Below the pieces are notes generated by a model. The model had not been told where the DNA came from. It searched no databases and was given only the letters and a program-made list of their open reading frames with translations. From Chloroflexota bacterium (GTDB lineage: Bacteria; Chloroflexota; Anaerolineae; 4572-78; J111): a DNA stretch of 64,000 nt. Of the stretch, positions 7,285-16,343 are shown one piece after another (position 1 is the stretch's first letter; each line of letters opens with the position of its first letter). The stretch covers positions 1-64,000 of the forward strand of contig BOKF01000015.1 in the NCBI GenBank assembly GCA_016860845.1, in the 5' to 3' direction. The translations under genes were made by a program, and so were the position numbers.

Positions 7285-8661
7285 TTAGATGTGAATTGCT
7301 TCTCCCAAGGCCACGTGCGCGGCCTCCATCACTACTTCGCTCAGGGTAGGATGGGGATGAACGGTATAGGCTAACTCCTCCAGGGTGGTTTCCAGGCCAA
7401 TCATGCCCGTGGGGCCAGCTACCAACTCGGTTACATGCGGGCCAACCATGTGGACCCCCAATACCTCATTATACTTATTTTCAGCCACAATTTTGATAAA
7501 TCCGACATTCTCAGCCAAGCCCACAGCTTTGCCGTTGGGCATAAACGGGAATTTACCCGTTTTGACCTCGTAACCCTTCTCGCGGGCCTGGGCTTCGGTC
7601 AAACCCACAGAAGCAACTTCGGGGTAACAGAAGGTACAACGCGGCATGTTAATATAGTTCAAGGCGCGGGTCTCATGCCCGGCAATAGCGTCGGCGGCCA
7701 CCAGCCCCTGGGCGCTGGCAACGTGGGCCAAAGCCAGTTTGCCGGTCACATCGCCGATGGCGTAGATATTCGGGACACTGGTCTGCATTTTATCATTAAT
7801 CTGAATGAATCCGCGCTCAGTTTTCACTCCGACTGCTTCCAGCCCTATGTTCTCACTGTTGGGAGCGACACCGATGGAAATAAGCGCTTTTTCAGCCTTG
7901 AGCGTTTCAGTTTGGCCATTCTGACTTACCGTAATCGTCACCCCGGCTCCCTCCGTCTCGACTTTTTCGACCTTTGCGCCCGTTTTGACTTTAATCCCAT
8001 GCCGGTTGAACTGCTTGGCCACTTCCTGGCTGACCTCTTCATCTTCGAGCGGAAGGACGCGGGGTAGCATTTCTACCACCGTCACCTCTGCTCCATAGCT
8101 GCGAAAAACATGGGCAAATTCCATGCCAATCGCCCCGGCTCCGACGACAATCAGAGAGGCCGGTACTTCGGTCAACTGTAGCGCATGGTGATAGGTCAAC
8201 AATTTTTGGCCGTCAATTTCCACGCCAGGAATACTGCGCGCCCGCGCACCGGTGGCAATAATGATGCTTTTGGCCGTATGCGCGGTTCCGTTGACTTCAA
8301 CCTCCGTGGCGCTCTTAAGTTTGCCAAAGCCGTCAATGACCTCGATCTTGTTCTTTTTCATCAAGAAATTGACGCCTTTGGTCTGGCGCTCGCTCACCTG
8401 GCGGCTGCGCTGCTGCGCGGCGCTGTAATCAACCTTGAGATTGTCAAAGCTAAAGCCAAAGGTTTTGCCTTCTTTCAGCAGATTAACCACCTCGGCGTTG
8501 CGCAGCAGCGCCTTCGTAGGGATACAGCCCCAATTAAGGCAAATACCACCCATATGCTCCTTTTCAACCACGGCTGTTTTCTGTCCAAGCTGGCTGGCCC
8601 GAATCGCGGCCACATAGCCGCCCGGCCCACCGCCAATCACAATCGTATCATAGTTGCTCAT
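7285..8661 (-). CDS. lpdA: Dihydrolipoyl dehydrogenase (E3)
   Basis: The FAD- and NAD-dependent E3 component that reoxidises lipoyl groups of 2-oxoacid dehydrogenases or the glycine cleavage system. All 458 residues expected are present: FAD-binding GGGPGG near 10-15, the redox disulphide in CLNWGC (Cys41 and Cys46), a central NAD-binding GAGAIGMEFA, and the C-terminal His-Glu pair in HPHPTLSE (His437, Glu442). No E1 or E2 genes are adjacent; it stands alone between the tRNA-Sec and a small plus-strand gene, so its complex cannot be told from context. Confidence 0.97.
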   Translation of the reverse strand: MSNYDTIVIGGGPGGYVAAIRASQLGQKTAVVEKEHMGGICLNWGCIPTKALLRNAEVVNLLKEGKTFGFSFDNLKVDYSAAQQRSRQVSERQTKGVNFLMKKNKIEVIDGFGKLKSATEVEVNGTAHTAKSIIIATGARARSIPGVEIDGQKLLTYHHALQLTEVPASLIVVGAGAIGMEFAHVFRSYGAEVTVVEMLPRVLPLEDEEVSQEVAKQFNRHGIKVKTGAKVEKVETEGAGVTITVSQNGQTETLKAEKALISIGVAPNSENIGLEAVGVKTERGFIQINDKMQTSVPNIYAIGDVTGKLALAHVASAQGLVAADAIAGHETRALNYINMPRCTFCYPEVASVGLTEAQAREKGYEVKTGKFPFMPNGKAVGLAENVGFIKIVAENKYNEVLGVHMVGPHVTELVAGPTGMIGLETTLEELAYTVHPHPTLSEVVMEAAHVALGEAIHI

Positions 8662-8967
8662 GAGGTAAACCTTTCTTAAATAAGAATTTGATTACTACAG
8701 GGTAAAGCGCAAAATTCAGGAACTACATCAGATTTGCTAATCTAACGAGAGTAGTGAATAATGGTTATTGAGATATGCCTGATCCAGGTATTTCGGCCAT
8801 CTTTGTGCATTATACCACTACCGTAATGAGAGGCGAAAAATAGCGCCCAGCTTAACTTTACAACAGCCAATTACGACCCTACTTGGCGACTTGGCAGCTT
8901 TTGTATAAAATATAACAAGCGAACTTTAACCACAAGGTTGACGACTTCTCTGATAGGTGACAGATAC

Positions 8968-9276
8968 ATGGAGCAACAGAAGCCAGCTTACATCACTATT
9001 GTTGAAGGCCCCCCGCCCGAATTTCGTGATGTAGCCGAAGGGTGGCCCTTGAGTGTTTTGGAAGGATCAGACAGCAGCGATATTGCGATGTGCGAGATGC
9101 GCGCCTTTAACGGCCCAAAACTGGTTGAGCGCTGCCAGCATGCCTGGGGTGAAGGCCGCCCCGCTCGCCTCGATTTTCCCACCGGTGATGGTTCGCGTGG
9201 CGAGCTTGATATTTTAGCGATCCGCTGGGAAGCTGTGGAAGAAGGTCATAAATTGTATCTATGGGTAAAAGTGTAG
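8968..9276 (+). CDS. Conserved-looking small hypothetical protein
   Basis: A soluble, acidic 102-residue protein with no recognised motif and no signal or membrane segment. I chose the ATG at 8968, which has AGGTGA about eight bases upstream; an upstream TTG at 8938 would add ten residues. An AT-rich -10-like TATAAAAT lies near 8903. The gene is followed by a hairpin terminator at 9314-9360 and is convergent with the kinase gene beyond it, so it appears to be a single-gene unit. Confidence 0.7.
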   Translation: MEQQKPAYITIVEGPPPEFRDVAEGWPLSVLEGSDSSDIAMCEMRAFNGPKLVERCQHAWGEGRPARLDFPTGDGSRGELDILAIRWEAVEEGHKLYLWVKV

Positions 9277-9313
9277 ACAACTGTTAACGCACAATTGTCA
9301 ATAGTCACTGCTT

Positions 9314-9360
9314 AACTGCCCATCTCTTTTGATAACTGACGGAAATGGGCAGTTTTATTT
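9314..9360 (+). terminator. Terminator between convergent genes
   Basis: AACTGCCCAT (9314-9323) and ATGGGCAGTT (9345-9354) form a perfect ten-base stem followed by TTATTTT. It lies between the small plus-strand gene and the end of the minus-strand kinase gene. Confidence 0.75.
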
Positions 9361-9376
9361 TGTCTCGGACGTCTCA

Positions 9377-10081
9377 TTACTTAGGCCATGTTACCTTCAC
9401 TTCGGTCCATTCCCCGGCGGCATTCCTGCCAATGGTCAGCGTTCCACCTAACGCCTCAGTCCGCACCCGCAGATTGGCCAGCCCGGCCCCTCGCCGATCA
9501 ACCGGCAGCGCTTCAATTTCAGCCGGATCAAAACCTTGGCCATCATCGGCAATGACCAAATAAATACTGTCGGAGTCAGCGTCGAGACGCAAACGGACAT
9601 GTTTGGCCCGGGCATGCTTGCGAATATTTAGCAGCGCTTCTTGAACAATACGGGTTAGGGTCAACTTCTGGACGACAGAAAACGGGAGCGCCCGTTTCGG
9701 CAGGTTGAGCTGAACTTCAACGGGAGCACCGCCTCTTTCCCGGTGGGTTTTGATGGCAGATTGCAGATATTCACTCACCGGCGCTTCCGGTTCAAGCCGA
9801 GGGGGACGCATATCGGCAATAACGTCGCGAACTTGAGCCGAGGCCAGTTGGAGACGACCCTCCAGGGCGACAAGTTCCTGGCCCAACATCTCCAGGTTGC
9901 CCCGCTCTAACAATTTGCGACAAATCCCGGCCTGCAGTCCCAATTGTAGCGTCGTCTGGGCTACACCGTCGTGTAACTCCTTGGCCACATAGCGGCGCTC
10001 ATTCTCAAGGACATGTAAGGCCGTCTCGATAGCGAGGGTTCGTTTGCGTTTCCGTTTAGGGGGAGATGGTGGCGTTTTCAT
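9377..10081 (-). CDS. NarL-type histidine kinase lacking a sensor domain
   Basis: A 234-residue cytoplasmic kinase core. A basic N-terminus leads into a HisKA_3 dimerisation helix with the phospho-acceptor in ELHDGVAQ (His37), then an ATP-binding domain with DDGQGFDP and GAGLANLRVR. There is no transmembrane or input domain, so it must sense through a partner or modulate another kinase. No LuxR-type response regulator is adjacent. Its start overlaps the stop of the phosphatase gene by four bases (ATGA), so the two are translationally coupled and form an operon with leuS. Confidence 0.9.
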   Translation of the reverse strand: MKTPPSPPKRKRKRTLAIETALHVLENERRYVAKELHDGVAQTTLQLGLQAGICRKLLERGNLEMLGQELVALEGRLQLASAQVRDVIADMRPPRLEPEAPVSEYLQSAIKTHRERGGAPVEVQLNLPKRALPFSVVQKLTLTRIVQEALLNIRKHARAKHVRLRLDADSDSIYLVIADDGQGFDPAEIEALPVDRRGAGLANLRVRTEALGGTLTIGRNAAGEWTEVKVTWPK

Positions 10082-10770
10082 TTTAACTTTCCAACCTGAC
10101 CTTGATACTCCACCTGTCCCTGGCTCACGGTCAGCATGCTGTTAAAAGCCGGCGGGCCGAGGTCTTGGCCAAAGACGTGGCGCAGGAAGGCCCGCAAATT
10201 AGCCGAATGGCTCACGCAAATATCGCGGCGGAGGGAACTGCCAGCGGCCGTTTCATTCAGGCGTTCAATGAGACAAGTTCGAACCCGCTCGGCCACCGCT
10301 TCCGGCGGTTCGGCCAGCGGGTGCGGATGCGCCAGCCAGTAAGCCACCGGGTCAGGCGCACCCCAGAATCCGGTTTGCAGGTCTACAAAGGACTGATTTT
10401 CAGGTGAGGGTTGTTCGTGCAAGCGCCAGCGGGCCATATCTAACAGGGGCAGCATTGGATCGTAGCCGGAGCCGTTGAGATAGAACTGATTATTTTGCAG
10501 CCGGTCATCTACCCCAACCGGCAGGCTGATTGCTGCCGTCACCTTCATCTCTGCCAGCGCCAGGCGCAGCCCCTCACAGAGAAACTTCGCCGTTTCACGG
10601 GCGCGTCGAGCCGGACTGCTGCACAAGCGGATGGTCTCACCCGGCCTGATCGAGGCCGCCAACTCTCGTCCGACCGTCAGGGCTTCCGCCCGACCCTCGG
10701 CGGTCAGGGGTTGGTCGGCATCATAATTGGGAATGCGTCCATGGCGGACCAGGTGGATAATGGTAGTCAT
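10078..10770 (-). CDS. Histidine phosphatase (phosphoglycerate mutase-like)
   Basis: A 230-residue member of the histidine phosphatase superfamily. The catalytic RHG lies at residues 9-11 (His10 is phosphorylated), SSPARRARETA provides the conserved arginine segment, and SHSANLRAF carries the second histidine. Substrate cannot be inferred. The gene overlaps leuS by one base and the kinase by four, so all three are expected on one transcript. The pairing with a kinase raises the idea of a phospho-histidine or phospho-metabolite role, but that is speculation. Confidence 0.85.
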   Translation of the reverse strand: MTTIIHLVRHGRIPNYDADQPLTAEGRAEALTVGRELAASIRPGETIRLCSSPARRARETAKFLCEGLRLALAEMKVTAAISLPVGVDDRLQNNQFYLNGSGYDPMLPLLDMARWRLHEQPSPENQSFVDLQTGFWGAPDPVAYWLAHPHPLAEPPEAVAERVRTCLIERLNETAAGSSLRRDICVSHSANLRAFLRHVFGQDLGPPAFNSMLTVSQGQVEYQGQVGKLK

Positions 10771-13331
10771 TATTTGACCACAATGTTGACCAACCGGCCC
10801 GGCACGTAAATCACCTTTAGCGGCGTTTTTCCTTCCGAGTATCGTTGGGCGCCGCCAGTCGCCAATGCCTTGGCCTTAGCCTCAGCCTCCTCAATATCCG
10901 TCGGGACTTCAATTTTGTCACGCACCTTGCCGTTGATCTGGACCGCAATCTCGACCGTGTCCTCTTTCGCCAGTTCCTCATCCCAGTCCGGCCAGCTTTG
11001 CCGGTGAACGCTGTAAGGCTGGCCCAGCTTGGCCCACAATTCCTCGGCAATATGGGGGAAACCGGGCGCCAGCAGCAGGACCAGGGTGCGAATGGCCTCG
11101 CCCCAGGCCGGCTGATTAACCACACCCGGCGCAGCCGTGCGGATGACATTCAAGGCATTGCTGTATTCCATCAACCCGGCCACCATCGTGTTGAAGCTGA
11201 AATCTTGGATATCCTGCGTTACCCGGCGAACGGCCTGGTGCTGCTTCCGGCGCAAGTCGCGCAGTTGCCCCTCAGAAGCCTGTTCGCCTCCTCGCCTCCC
11301 CGCATCACCGGTCACCAACTCCCACACTCTTTCCAGGAACCGCTGCACCCCCAAAATGCCCTTGCTGTCCCACGGCCCGCCCTGATCCCAGCGGAAGCCG
11401 AACATCAGGTAGCCGCGCACGGTGTCGGCTCCGTAAGCTTGCACCAAATCGTCGGGCGCAACCACATTGCCCCGGCTTTTGCTCATCTTTTCCCGGTCTT
11501 CGCCCAGGATGATGCCTTGGTTGAACAGGGCATTCATCGGCTCGTCAAAGGGGACCAAGCCCATGTCGTGCATCGCTTTGGTGAAGAAGCGGGTATACAG
11601 CAGGTGCATGGTGGCATGCTCAATGCCGCCGGTATACTGGTCAACCGGCAGCCAGTAATCGCCTTCAACCGGGTTGAAGGGCATATCCTCCGGCGACAGC
11701 CGCTGACCGTCTTTCCAATGCGGGTCCATGTAGGCGTATTGGTACCAGCTAGAGCACATAAAGGTGTCCATTGTATCGGTTTCGCGCTCGGCATCCTCAG
11801 CGCCACACCGGGGGCACCTGACATGGCGGAAGCCTTCGTGAAACTTCAGCGGCGATTCACCGGTAGGCATGAAGTGGACATCCTCCGGCAGTTCGACCGG
11901 CAAATCCTGATACGGCACGGGCACAATACCGCAGGCCGGGCAGGTAATCATTGGGATGGGCGCACCCCAGTAGCGCTGGCGGCTGATCAACCAGTCGCGC
12001 AGGCGGTAGGTCACGGCAAATTTGCCGATGCCCTGGGCTTCCAGCCAGCGGGTCACGGCCACCCGGCCCTCCGTTTCGGGGGTCAGGGGGGCGGGCAGGC
12101 CGTACTGTTCGGCTAGCTCCGGTGTCCACTCGGCCAGGCTGTACTTGCCGATGGTAGCGAAGCCGGTAAACGGGCCGCTGTTGACCATCGTCCCCGGCTC
12201 GATGTAGGCTTCTTTGAAGGGTTGGCCGTCCCAACCCTTGGGCGCAACCACGACTGGGATGGGCAGGTTATATTTTTGGGCAAACTCGAAGTCGCGCTCG
12301 TCGCCGCAGGGCACAGCCATAATCGCCCCGGTGCCATAGGTCATCAAAACATAGTCGGCAATCCAGATGGGGATGCGCTCGTTGTTAACCGGGTTGATAG
12401 CATACGCGCCGATAAAGACGCCGGTTTTCTCTTTATCCGTGGCCAGCCGGTCAATCTCGGTCTGGCGGGTCGCATGGGTCACGTAAGCTTCGACCGCGGC
12501 GCGTTGCTCGTTGCTGACCAATGTCGCCACCAGCGGATGCTCCGGGGCCAGGACCATAAAGGTCGCGCCCCACAGGGTGTCGGGCCGGGTGGTAAAAATC
12601 GGGATCTCGTAGCCACCCTGCTCGGTTTTGAAGACCACTTCCGCACCCTCGCTGCGGCCAATCCAGTTTTTCTGCATGGCGTGGACGCGCTCCGGCCAGT
12701 GCAGGTGGGAAAAGTCCAGCAGTTCGTCGGCATAGTTGGTGATTTTGAAGAACCACTGGTTCAAATCCTTCTTGATGACCGGTGTGCCACAGCGCTCGCA
12801 GTGGCGGTCTTCGCCCCAGACTTGCTCGCGAGCCAGGGTAGTGTTGCAGGTGGGGCAAAAATCCACCGGGGCCATGGTTTTGTAAGCCAGGCCCATATCA
12901 TACAGCTTCAAAAAGAACCACTGGGTCCACTTGTAGTAGCTGGGATCGGAGGTGATGGCCTCGCGCTCCCAATCAAACATAGCGCCCATCGAGCGCAGTT
13001 GGCTGCGCATCCGCTCGATGTTGGCATACGTCCACTGCTTGGGGTGGATGCCGCGCTTGATGGCCGCGTTTTCAGCCGGCAGGCCAAACGAGTCGAAGCC
13101 CATCGGGAACAGGACGTTGTAGCCTCTCATGCGCATCCAACGGGCGCGGACGTCGCTGGGGGCCATGGCGTACCAGTGGCCCATGTGCAGATCGCCGCTG
13201 GGGTAAGGATACATGGTCATGGCGTAATATTTTTCTTTGTTATGATTAATCACGGCCCGGTTCAGACCGTCGGCTTCCCATTTTTGCTGCCATTTTTTCT
13301 CGATCACTTGGGGGTTGTATTTTTCAGCCAT
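10770..13331 (-). CDS. leuS: Leucyl-tRNA synthetase
   Basis: Class I synthetase charging tRNA-Leu. The 853 residues include the HIGH motif as HMGH (49-52), the CP1 editing domain in the middle, and KMSKS near 613-617, followed by the anticodon-binding and C-terminal domains. It heads a three-gene unit with the phosphatase and kinase. Residues about 668-685 (GDAGRRGGEQASEG) are encoded by a low-complexity, intergenic-type repeat (11275-11325) and look like an in-frame insertion just after the KMSKS loop region. Upstream lie a small ORF or RNA and a terminator that might attenuate the operon. Confidence 0.97.
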   Translation of the reverse strand: MAEKYNPQVIEKKWQQKWEADGLNRAVINHNKEKYYAMTMYPYPSGDLHMGHWYAMAPSDVRARWMRMRGYNVLFPMGFDSFGLPAENAAIKRGIHPKQWTYANIERMRSQLRSMGAMFDWEREAITSDPSYYKWTQWFFLKLYDMGLAYKTMAPVDFCPTCNTTLAREQVWGEDRHCERCGTPVIKKDLNQWFFKITNYADELLDFSHLHWPERVHAMQKNWIGRSEGAEVVFKTEQGGYEIPIFTTRPDTLWGATFMVLAPEHPLVATLVSNEQRAAVEAYVTHATRQTEIDRLATDKEKTGVFIGAYAINPVNNERIPIWIADYVLMTYGTGAIMAVPCGDERDFEFAQKYNLPIPVVVAPKGWDGQPFKEAYIEPGTMVNSGPFTGFATIGKYSLAEWTPELAEQYGLPAPLTPETEGRVAVTRWLEAQGIGKFAVTYRLRDWLISRQRYWGAPIPMITCPACGIVPVPYQDLPVELPEDVHFMPTGESPLKFHEGFRHVRCPRCGAEDAERETDTMDTFMCSSWYQYAYMDPHWKDGQRLSPEDMPFNPVEGDYWLPVDQYTGGIEHATMHLLYTRFFTKAMHDMGLVPFDEPMNALFNQGIILGEDREKMSKSRGNVVAPDDLVQAYGADTVRGYLMFGFRWDQGGPWDSKGILGVQRFLERVWELVTGDAGRRGGEQASEGQLRDLRRKQHQAVRRVTQDIQDFSFNTMVAGLMEYSNALNVIRTAAPGVVNQPAWGEAIRTLVLLLAPGFPHIAEELWAKLGQPYSVHRQSWPDWDEELAKEDTVEIAVQINGKVRDKIEVPTDIEEAEAKAKALATGGAQRYSEGKTPLKVIYVPGRLVNIVVK
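11275..11325. repeat. Low-complexity insertion in leuS
   Basis: The sequence TTCGCCTCCTCGCCTCCCCG resembles the short C/T-rich repeats of the intergenic regions and encodes an Arg/Gly/Glu-rich patch in frame. It breaks the otherwise well-conserved LeuRS sequence. Confidence 0.45.
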
Positions 13332-13415
13332 AAGATGTCTCGCAATCTATTAAATATCCGTCTATTGTAAATTCACAATTCACAATTGACAATTCACTCT
13401 TGATGATTATGAAAC

Positions 13416-13438
13416 AAAAAACCGGTCTTCCGACCGGC
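13416..13438 (-). terminator. Terminator in the leuS leader
   Basis: On the minus strand CCGGTC, loop GGAA, GACCGG is followed by TTTTTTG. It lies downstream of the small ORF at 13463-13618 and about 85 bases before leuS, so it either ends a separate small transcript or attenuates leuS. Confidence 0.85.
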
Positions 13439-13462
13439 TCTTAAATGTAGACAAAATTACCG

Positions 13463-13618
13463 TCAAACCCCATTAAGGGGAACCGTCGGGAGGGGAAGGT
13501 TGCGACTAAGGTTAAAGCCAAGCCCAAAAGCTAGCCGGAGAGTGCGGCTGGTGACAGTTACTTCGTATTGATTTGGTTTGACGGAATAAATCACCTGATT
13601 TTTCATCTTAATAACCAT
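13463..13618 (-). CDS. Small ORF or structured RNA upstream of leuS
   Basis: A 51-codon frame (MVIKMKNQVIYSVKPNQYEV at its start; an internal ATG at 13606 gives 47). It has a good promoter (13642-13670) and is followed by a terminator, so the transcript is well bounded. Seven of its last 30 or so residues are leucine, but they are not clustered as in classic leader peptides. The transcript also has a perfect ten-base long-range pairing, CCGTCAAACC (about 13575-13584) with GGTTTGACGG (13461-13470), enclosing most of the ORF, which favours a structured RNA. No clear ribosome-binding site is present. Confidence 0.45.
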   Translation of the reverse strand: MVIKMKNQVIYSVKPNQYEVTVTSRTLRLAFGLGFNLSRNLPLPTVPLNGV

Positions 13619-13641
13619 TATGTCTTGCGCTTACTCAAGAG

Positions 13642-13670
13642 AGTATAGCATGTTTTTAAACCTAAGTCTA
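13642..13670 (-). promoter_or_regulatory. Promoter of the small ORF/RNA upstream of leuS
   Basis: On the minus strand TAGACT (13665-13670), a 17-base spacer and TATACT (13642-13647). Confidence 0.7.
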
Positions 13671-13675
13671 CCCCT

Positions 13676-14287
13676 TTACAATAACTTTAATCTGGTTTGA
13701 ATGAATCTGAAACCATCATCAAATCTTGGGATCATTTTACAGTCGCTTTTATCCAGTTCATCAACAATATCTGGATTGTCAAAATCTCTAGAATTCCGAT
13801 TAAGAAAGCAACTTTTTGCCGATGGAAATCGTTGGAGGTGATGAATTACAGAGGCATATACCAGCGCATCCTGCGGGGTTAGATCATATATCGCTTCATA
13901 TTTCAATGCGGCGTTCAGGATTTCTACAGTTAAAGGGACAATCTCCCCAACCCTCAACAATCTTTCGCGGTATAAGTTGAATCGTTGCCTCTCTTCCTCA
14001 TTGCTTTGAATGAGTAGACTCGATATATCCTGAATACTGCCAATGCGAGCCGTATACGAGGCGGTACGGGCTAACTGTCGTAACTCAGCGTCAAGAACTT
14101 GCTGCAACTCTTTGCGATTACTGCTTTGTCGCCTCAGTTTCTCATGAGGTTCCGCAAGGCAATAGGCAGGAATAACAAGATGCGCTTGACCTACCTCAAT
14201 GAGATGTAGGATTTCTTCACAACTGGTATACTGCTCCTGTTGAAGTACCAACTCCAAGACGAAATTGGTTTCAACATAGACATTCAT
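13676..14287 (-). CDS. PIN-domain nuclease-like protein
   Basis: A 203-residue protein with the PIN acidic pattern: VYVETNFVLELV at the start (Glu6 in place of the usual Asp), Glu46 in LAEPHEK, Asp140 in LTPQDALVYAS, and Asp168 in NRNSRDFDNPDI. PIN domains are Mg-dependent RNases, often toxins. It is longer than VapC toxins (about 130) because of a helical insert at 50-115. Its start overlaps the stop of the upstream nuclease-like gene by four bases, so they are co-translated. The partner is not a recognisable antitoxin, making this an unusual pairing. Confidence 0.85.
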   Translation of the reverse strand: MNVYVETNFVLELVLQQEQYTSCEEILHLIEVGQAHLVIPAYCLAEPHEKLRRQSSNRKELQQVLDAELRQLARTASYTARIGSIQDISSLLIQSNEEERQRFNLYRERLLRVGEIVPLTVEILNAALKYEAIYDLTPQDALVYASVIHHLQRFPSAKSCFLNRNSRDFDNPDIVDELDKSDCKMIPRFDDGFRFIQTRLKLL

Positions 14288-14742
14288 ACGGCAACCTCAT
14301 GGGCAAGCCGACCTCCTGCCACAGCATTATATAGCCCCGACTCAATTAGCCAGTTCCTACCTGCCCCATTCTCTTCAGGCATCTTACCAGAGTAAACTAA
14401 CTCGCTAAGCCAGGAAGCTACAATTAGCTCAAAGCTCACCCCACTGATTTGATCGGGTGTGACTCCGGCCTGTTCAAAATATGGCGTGAGTATTGGGCCC
14501 GCATCAATCGTATAAGTTGGTTCAATTTCGGTGGGATTGTTGCCGACATCTTTCCACAAGTAAAAGCGATCAGGAAGGGCCAGTAAAAAAAATTTGGCAT
14601 GGGGAAGGAGACCATGTGCAAAAATGTTGCGTCTTAATTTGGCCGCCCATTCCTTTGAAGCGTCTAACTTTGTCTTAACTTCCACGATGAGTATAAGTTC
14701 ATCATCTTGGTTATATGCTGCCAAATCTAACCGTGAGTCCAT
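14284..14742 (-). CDS. PD-(D/E)XK-like nuclease-fold protein paired with the PIN gene
   Basis: A 152-residue protein starting RLDLAAYNQDDELILIVEVK. Asp6 and the Glu21-x-Lys23 pair match the D...ExK core of restriction-endonuclease-like folds. The rest is predicted mixed alpha/beta with no membrane segment. A GGAAGG site lies about 11 bases upstream of the ATG. It overlaps the PIN gene by four bases and lies upstream of it, the position an antitoxin often takes. Whether it is a nuclease, an inactive binding partner or an antitoxin cannot be decided from sequence. Confidence 0.65.
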   Translation of the reverse strand: MDSRLDLAAYNQDDELILIVEVKTKLDASKEWAAKLRRNIFAHGLLPHAKFFLLALPDRFYLWKDVGNNPTEIEPTYTIDAGPILTPYFEQAGVTPDQISGVSFELIVASWLSELVYSGKMPEENGAGRNWLIESGLYNAVAGGRLAHEVAV

Positions 14743-14825
14743 CTTTGCCTATCCTTCCAACCCTGACAAGTCAGGCTACTATTGATGTAGTTAAAGTCCG
14801 TATTTGTTAGACGCAAATCTACCCT

Positions 14826-15752
14826 TTATCTTACCGGCGTCAGCCAGCCGTGCCGGTCGGGCACTTCGCCGGTGATAATGGAGAAGAACTCCTTTTGGAT
14901 GTCGGCGGTGATCGGGCCGCGCGAGCCGCTGCCAATGGTCACCCCGTCCACGCTGCGGATGGGGCTGATCTCGGCGGCCGTGCCGGTGAAGAAGAGTTCG
15001 TCGGCGATGTAGAGCATTTCGCGCGGAATTTGCTGCTCGATGACCGGGTAGCCTTTTTCTGCGGCCAGGGTAATGGCAAAACTGCGGGTAATGCCGGTCA
15101 AAATCGAGTTGCCTACCGGCGGGGTGTAAATTTTGCCGTCCATGATGACGAAAATATTCTCGCCGCTGCCCTCGCTGACGTACCCCTGCACATCCAGGAC
15201 AATGCCCTCGATGTAACCGTGGCGCTTGGCTTCCATGACCACCATCTGCGAATTGATGTAGTTGCCGCCCACTTTGGCCATAGCCGGGTGGGTATCGGGG
15301 GCCATGCGCCGCCAACTGCTCACGGCCACGTCCACGCCTTTTTCAATGGCATCGGCGCCCAGGTAGGCCCCCCATTCCCAGGTGGCGATGATGGTTTCGA
15401 TGGGGCAGTTGCGCGGGTCAACTCCCAACACCTCGTAGCCGCGAAACACCAGTGGGCGAATATAGCAGGAATTGTGCTTGTTGGCGGCGACCGTATCCAC
15501 AATCGCCTGGCTCAGCTCTGCCTCGGTGTAGGGCAGGGGCATCATATTGATAATTTTGCAGCTATTGAACAGCCGTCTAACGTGCGGCTTCAGGCCCAAC
15601 ACCGCCGGGCCTGCCGGCGTTTGATAAGCCCGGATGCCCTCAAAGACACTGGTGCCGTAATGAAGGACATGGGACAGAACGTGGATTTTGGCTTCATCCC
15701 ACGGCACAAATTTGCCATTGAACCAGATAAATTCGGATTTTGGTAGAGCCAT
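14826..15752 (-). CDS. ilvE: Branched-chain amino acid aminotransferase
   Basis: PLP-dependent class IV aminotransferase that makes or degrades leucine, isoleucine and valine. The 308 residues begin [16 protein letters not shown], contain [13 protein letters not shown], the PLP-lysine segment [11 protein letters not shown], and the phosphate-binding [11 protein letters not shown] chose the ATG at 15752, where family homology begins and an AGAGGT site is about ten bases upstream; the frame is open further upstream, but that part translates repeat DNA. It stands alone among tRNA and nuclease genes, with no other ilv or leu genes nearby. Confidence 0.95.
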   Translation of the reverse strand: MALPKSEFIWFNGKFVPWDEAKIHVLSHVLHYGTSVFEGIRAYQTPAGPAVLGLKPHVRRLFNSCKIINMMPLPYTEAELSQAIVDTVAANKHNSCYIRPLVFRGYEVLGVDPRNCPIETIIATWEWGAYLGADAIEKGVDVAVSSWRRMAPDTHPAMAKVGGNYINSQMVVMEAKRHGYIEGIVLDVQGYVSEGSGENIFVIMDGKIYTPPVGNSILTGITRSFAITLAAEKGYPVIEQQIPREMLYIADELFFTGTAAEISPIRSVDGVTIGSGSRGPITADIQKEFFSIITGEVPDRHGWLTPVR

Positions 15753-15814
15753 GACCTGAGACCTCTCTTTTGCGCGAATTTTTGGGCATTTTACCGAAGA
15801 ATCAGCGAAGGGGC

Positions 15815-15860
15815 AAGAAGATAGAAGATAGAGGATAGAAGATAGTAGATTGAAGATTCT
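15815..15860. repeat. GATAGAA tandem low-complexity repeat
   Basis: Short direct repeats of AGAAGATAGA directly upstream of ilvE; they keep a spurious open frame and should not be counted as coding. Confidence 0.5.
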
Positions 15861-15884
15861 GGCTGAACGATTTTTCCTGAAAAA

Positions 15885-15914
15885 CAAAAACCCTCCGCCT
15901 AAGTCGAAGGGTTA
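15885..15914 (-). terminator. Terminator of the tRNA-Ala transcript
   Basis: On the minus strand AACCCTTCG pairs with CGGAGGGTT, followed by TTTTGTTTT. It lies about 55 bases beyond the 3' end of the second tRNA-Ala. Confidence 0.8.
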
Positions 15915-15967
15915 CGTCGTAAAATTGTCAATTGGCAATTATCAATTGAAAATTGTTAATTATTTTG

Positions 15968-16040
<73 letters not shown>

Positions 16041-16127
16041 AGATTTAGTATTAAAGTAGTAAGTATCCAGTAGTCAGAAATTAGTCAATAGTTTCTGATT
16101 ACTGACTACTGAACTCTGACGACTGCC

Positions 16128-16203
16128 TGGTGGAGCTGAGGGGATTCGAACCCCTGGCCTCGACAGTGCGATTGTCGCGCTCTCCCAGCTGAGCTACAGC
16201 CCC
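16128..16203 (-). tRNA. tRNA-Ala (anticodon CGC)
   Basis: Minus strand, 76 nt including an encoded CCA. Acceptor GGGGCTG pairs with CAGCTCC; stem CGACA/TGTCG encloses ATCGCAC, giving CGC. It is 87 bases upstream of tRNA-Ala(GGC), and one encodes CCA while the other does not. The spacer contains an AGTAGTCAG-type repeat. Confidence 0.95.
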
Positions 16204-16261
16204 GCAGCAACGATGAAAAGTATACTCAGGTGCGATGATTTGTCAAAAAAGAAGACGGAGA

Positions 16262-16336
16262 GATAGAGGGTTGGAAGCATGGAAGGCTGGAAGGTTGGGT
16301 TGGAGAATTAGCGGTATTCCAATCCTCCAGTCCTTC
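16262..16336. repeat. GGAAGGTTGG-type intergenic repeat
   Basis: Same family as at 7201-7262: GGTTGGAAGCATGGAAGG on the left and TCCAATCCTCCAGTCC on the right. Confidence 0.6.
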
Positions 16337-16343
16337 ACTTTCT

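Noticed and set aside
15753..15887. N-terminal extension of ilvE
   Set aside because: The extra residues translate GATAGAA repeats, while homology and a ribosome-binding site support the ATG at 15752.
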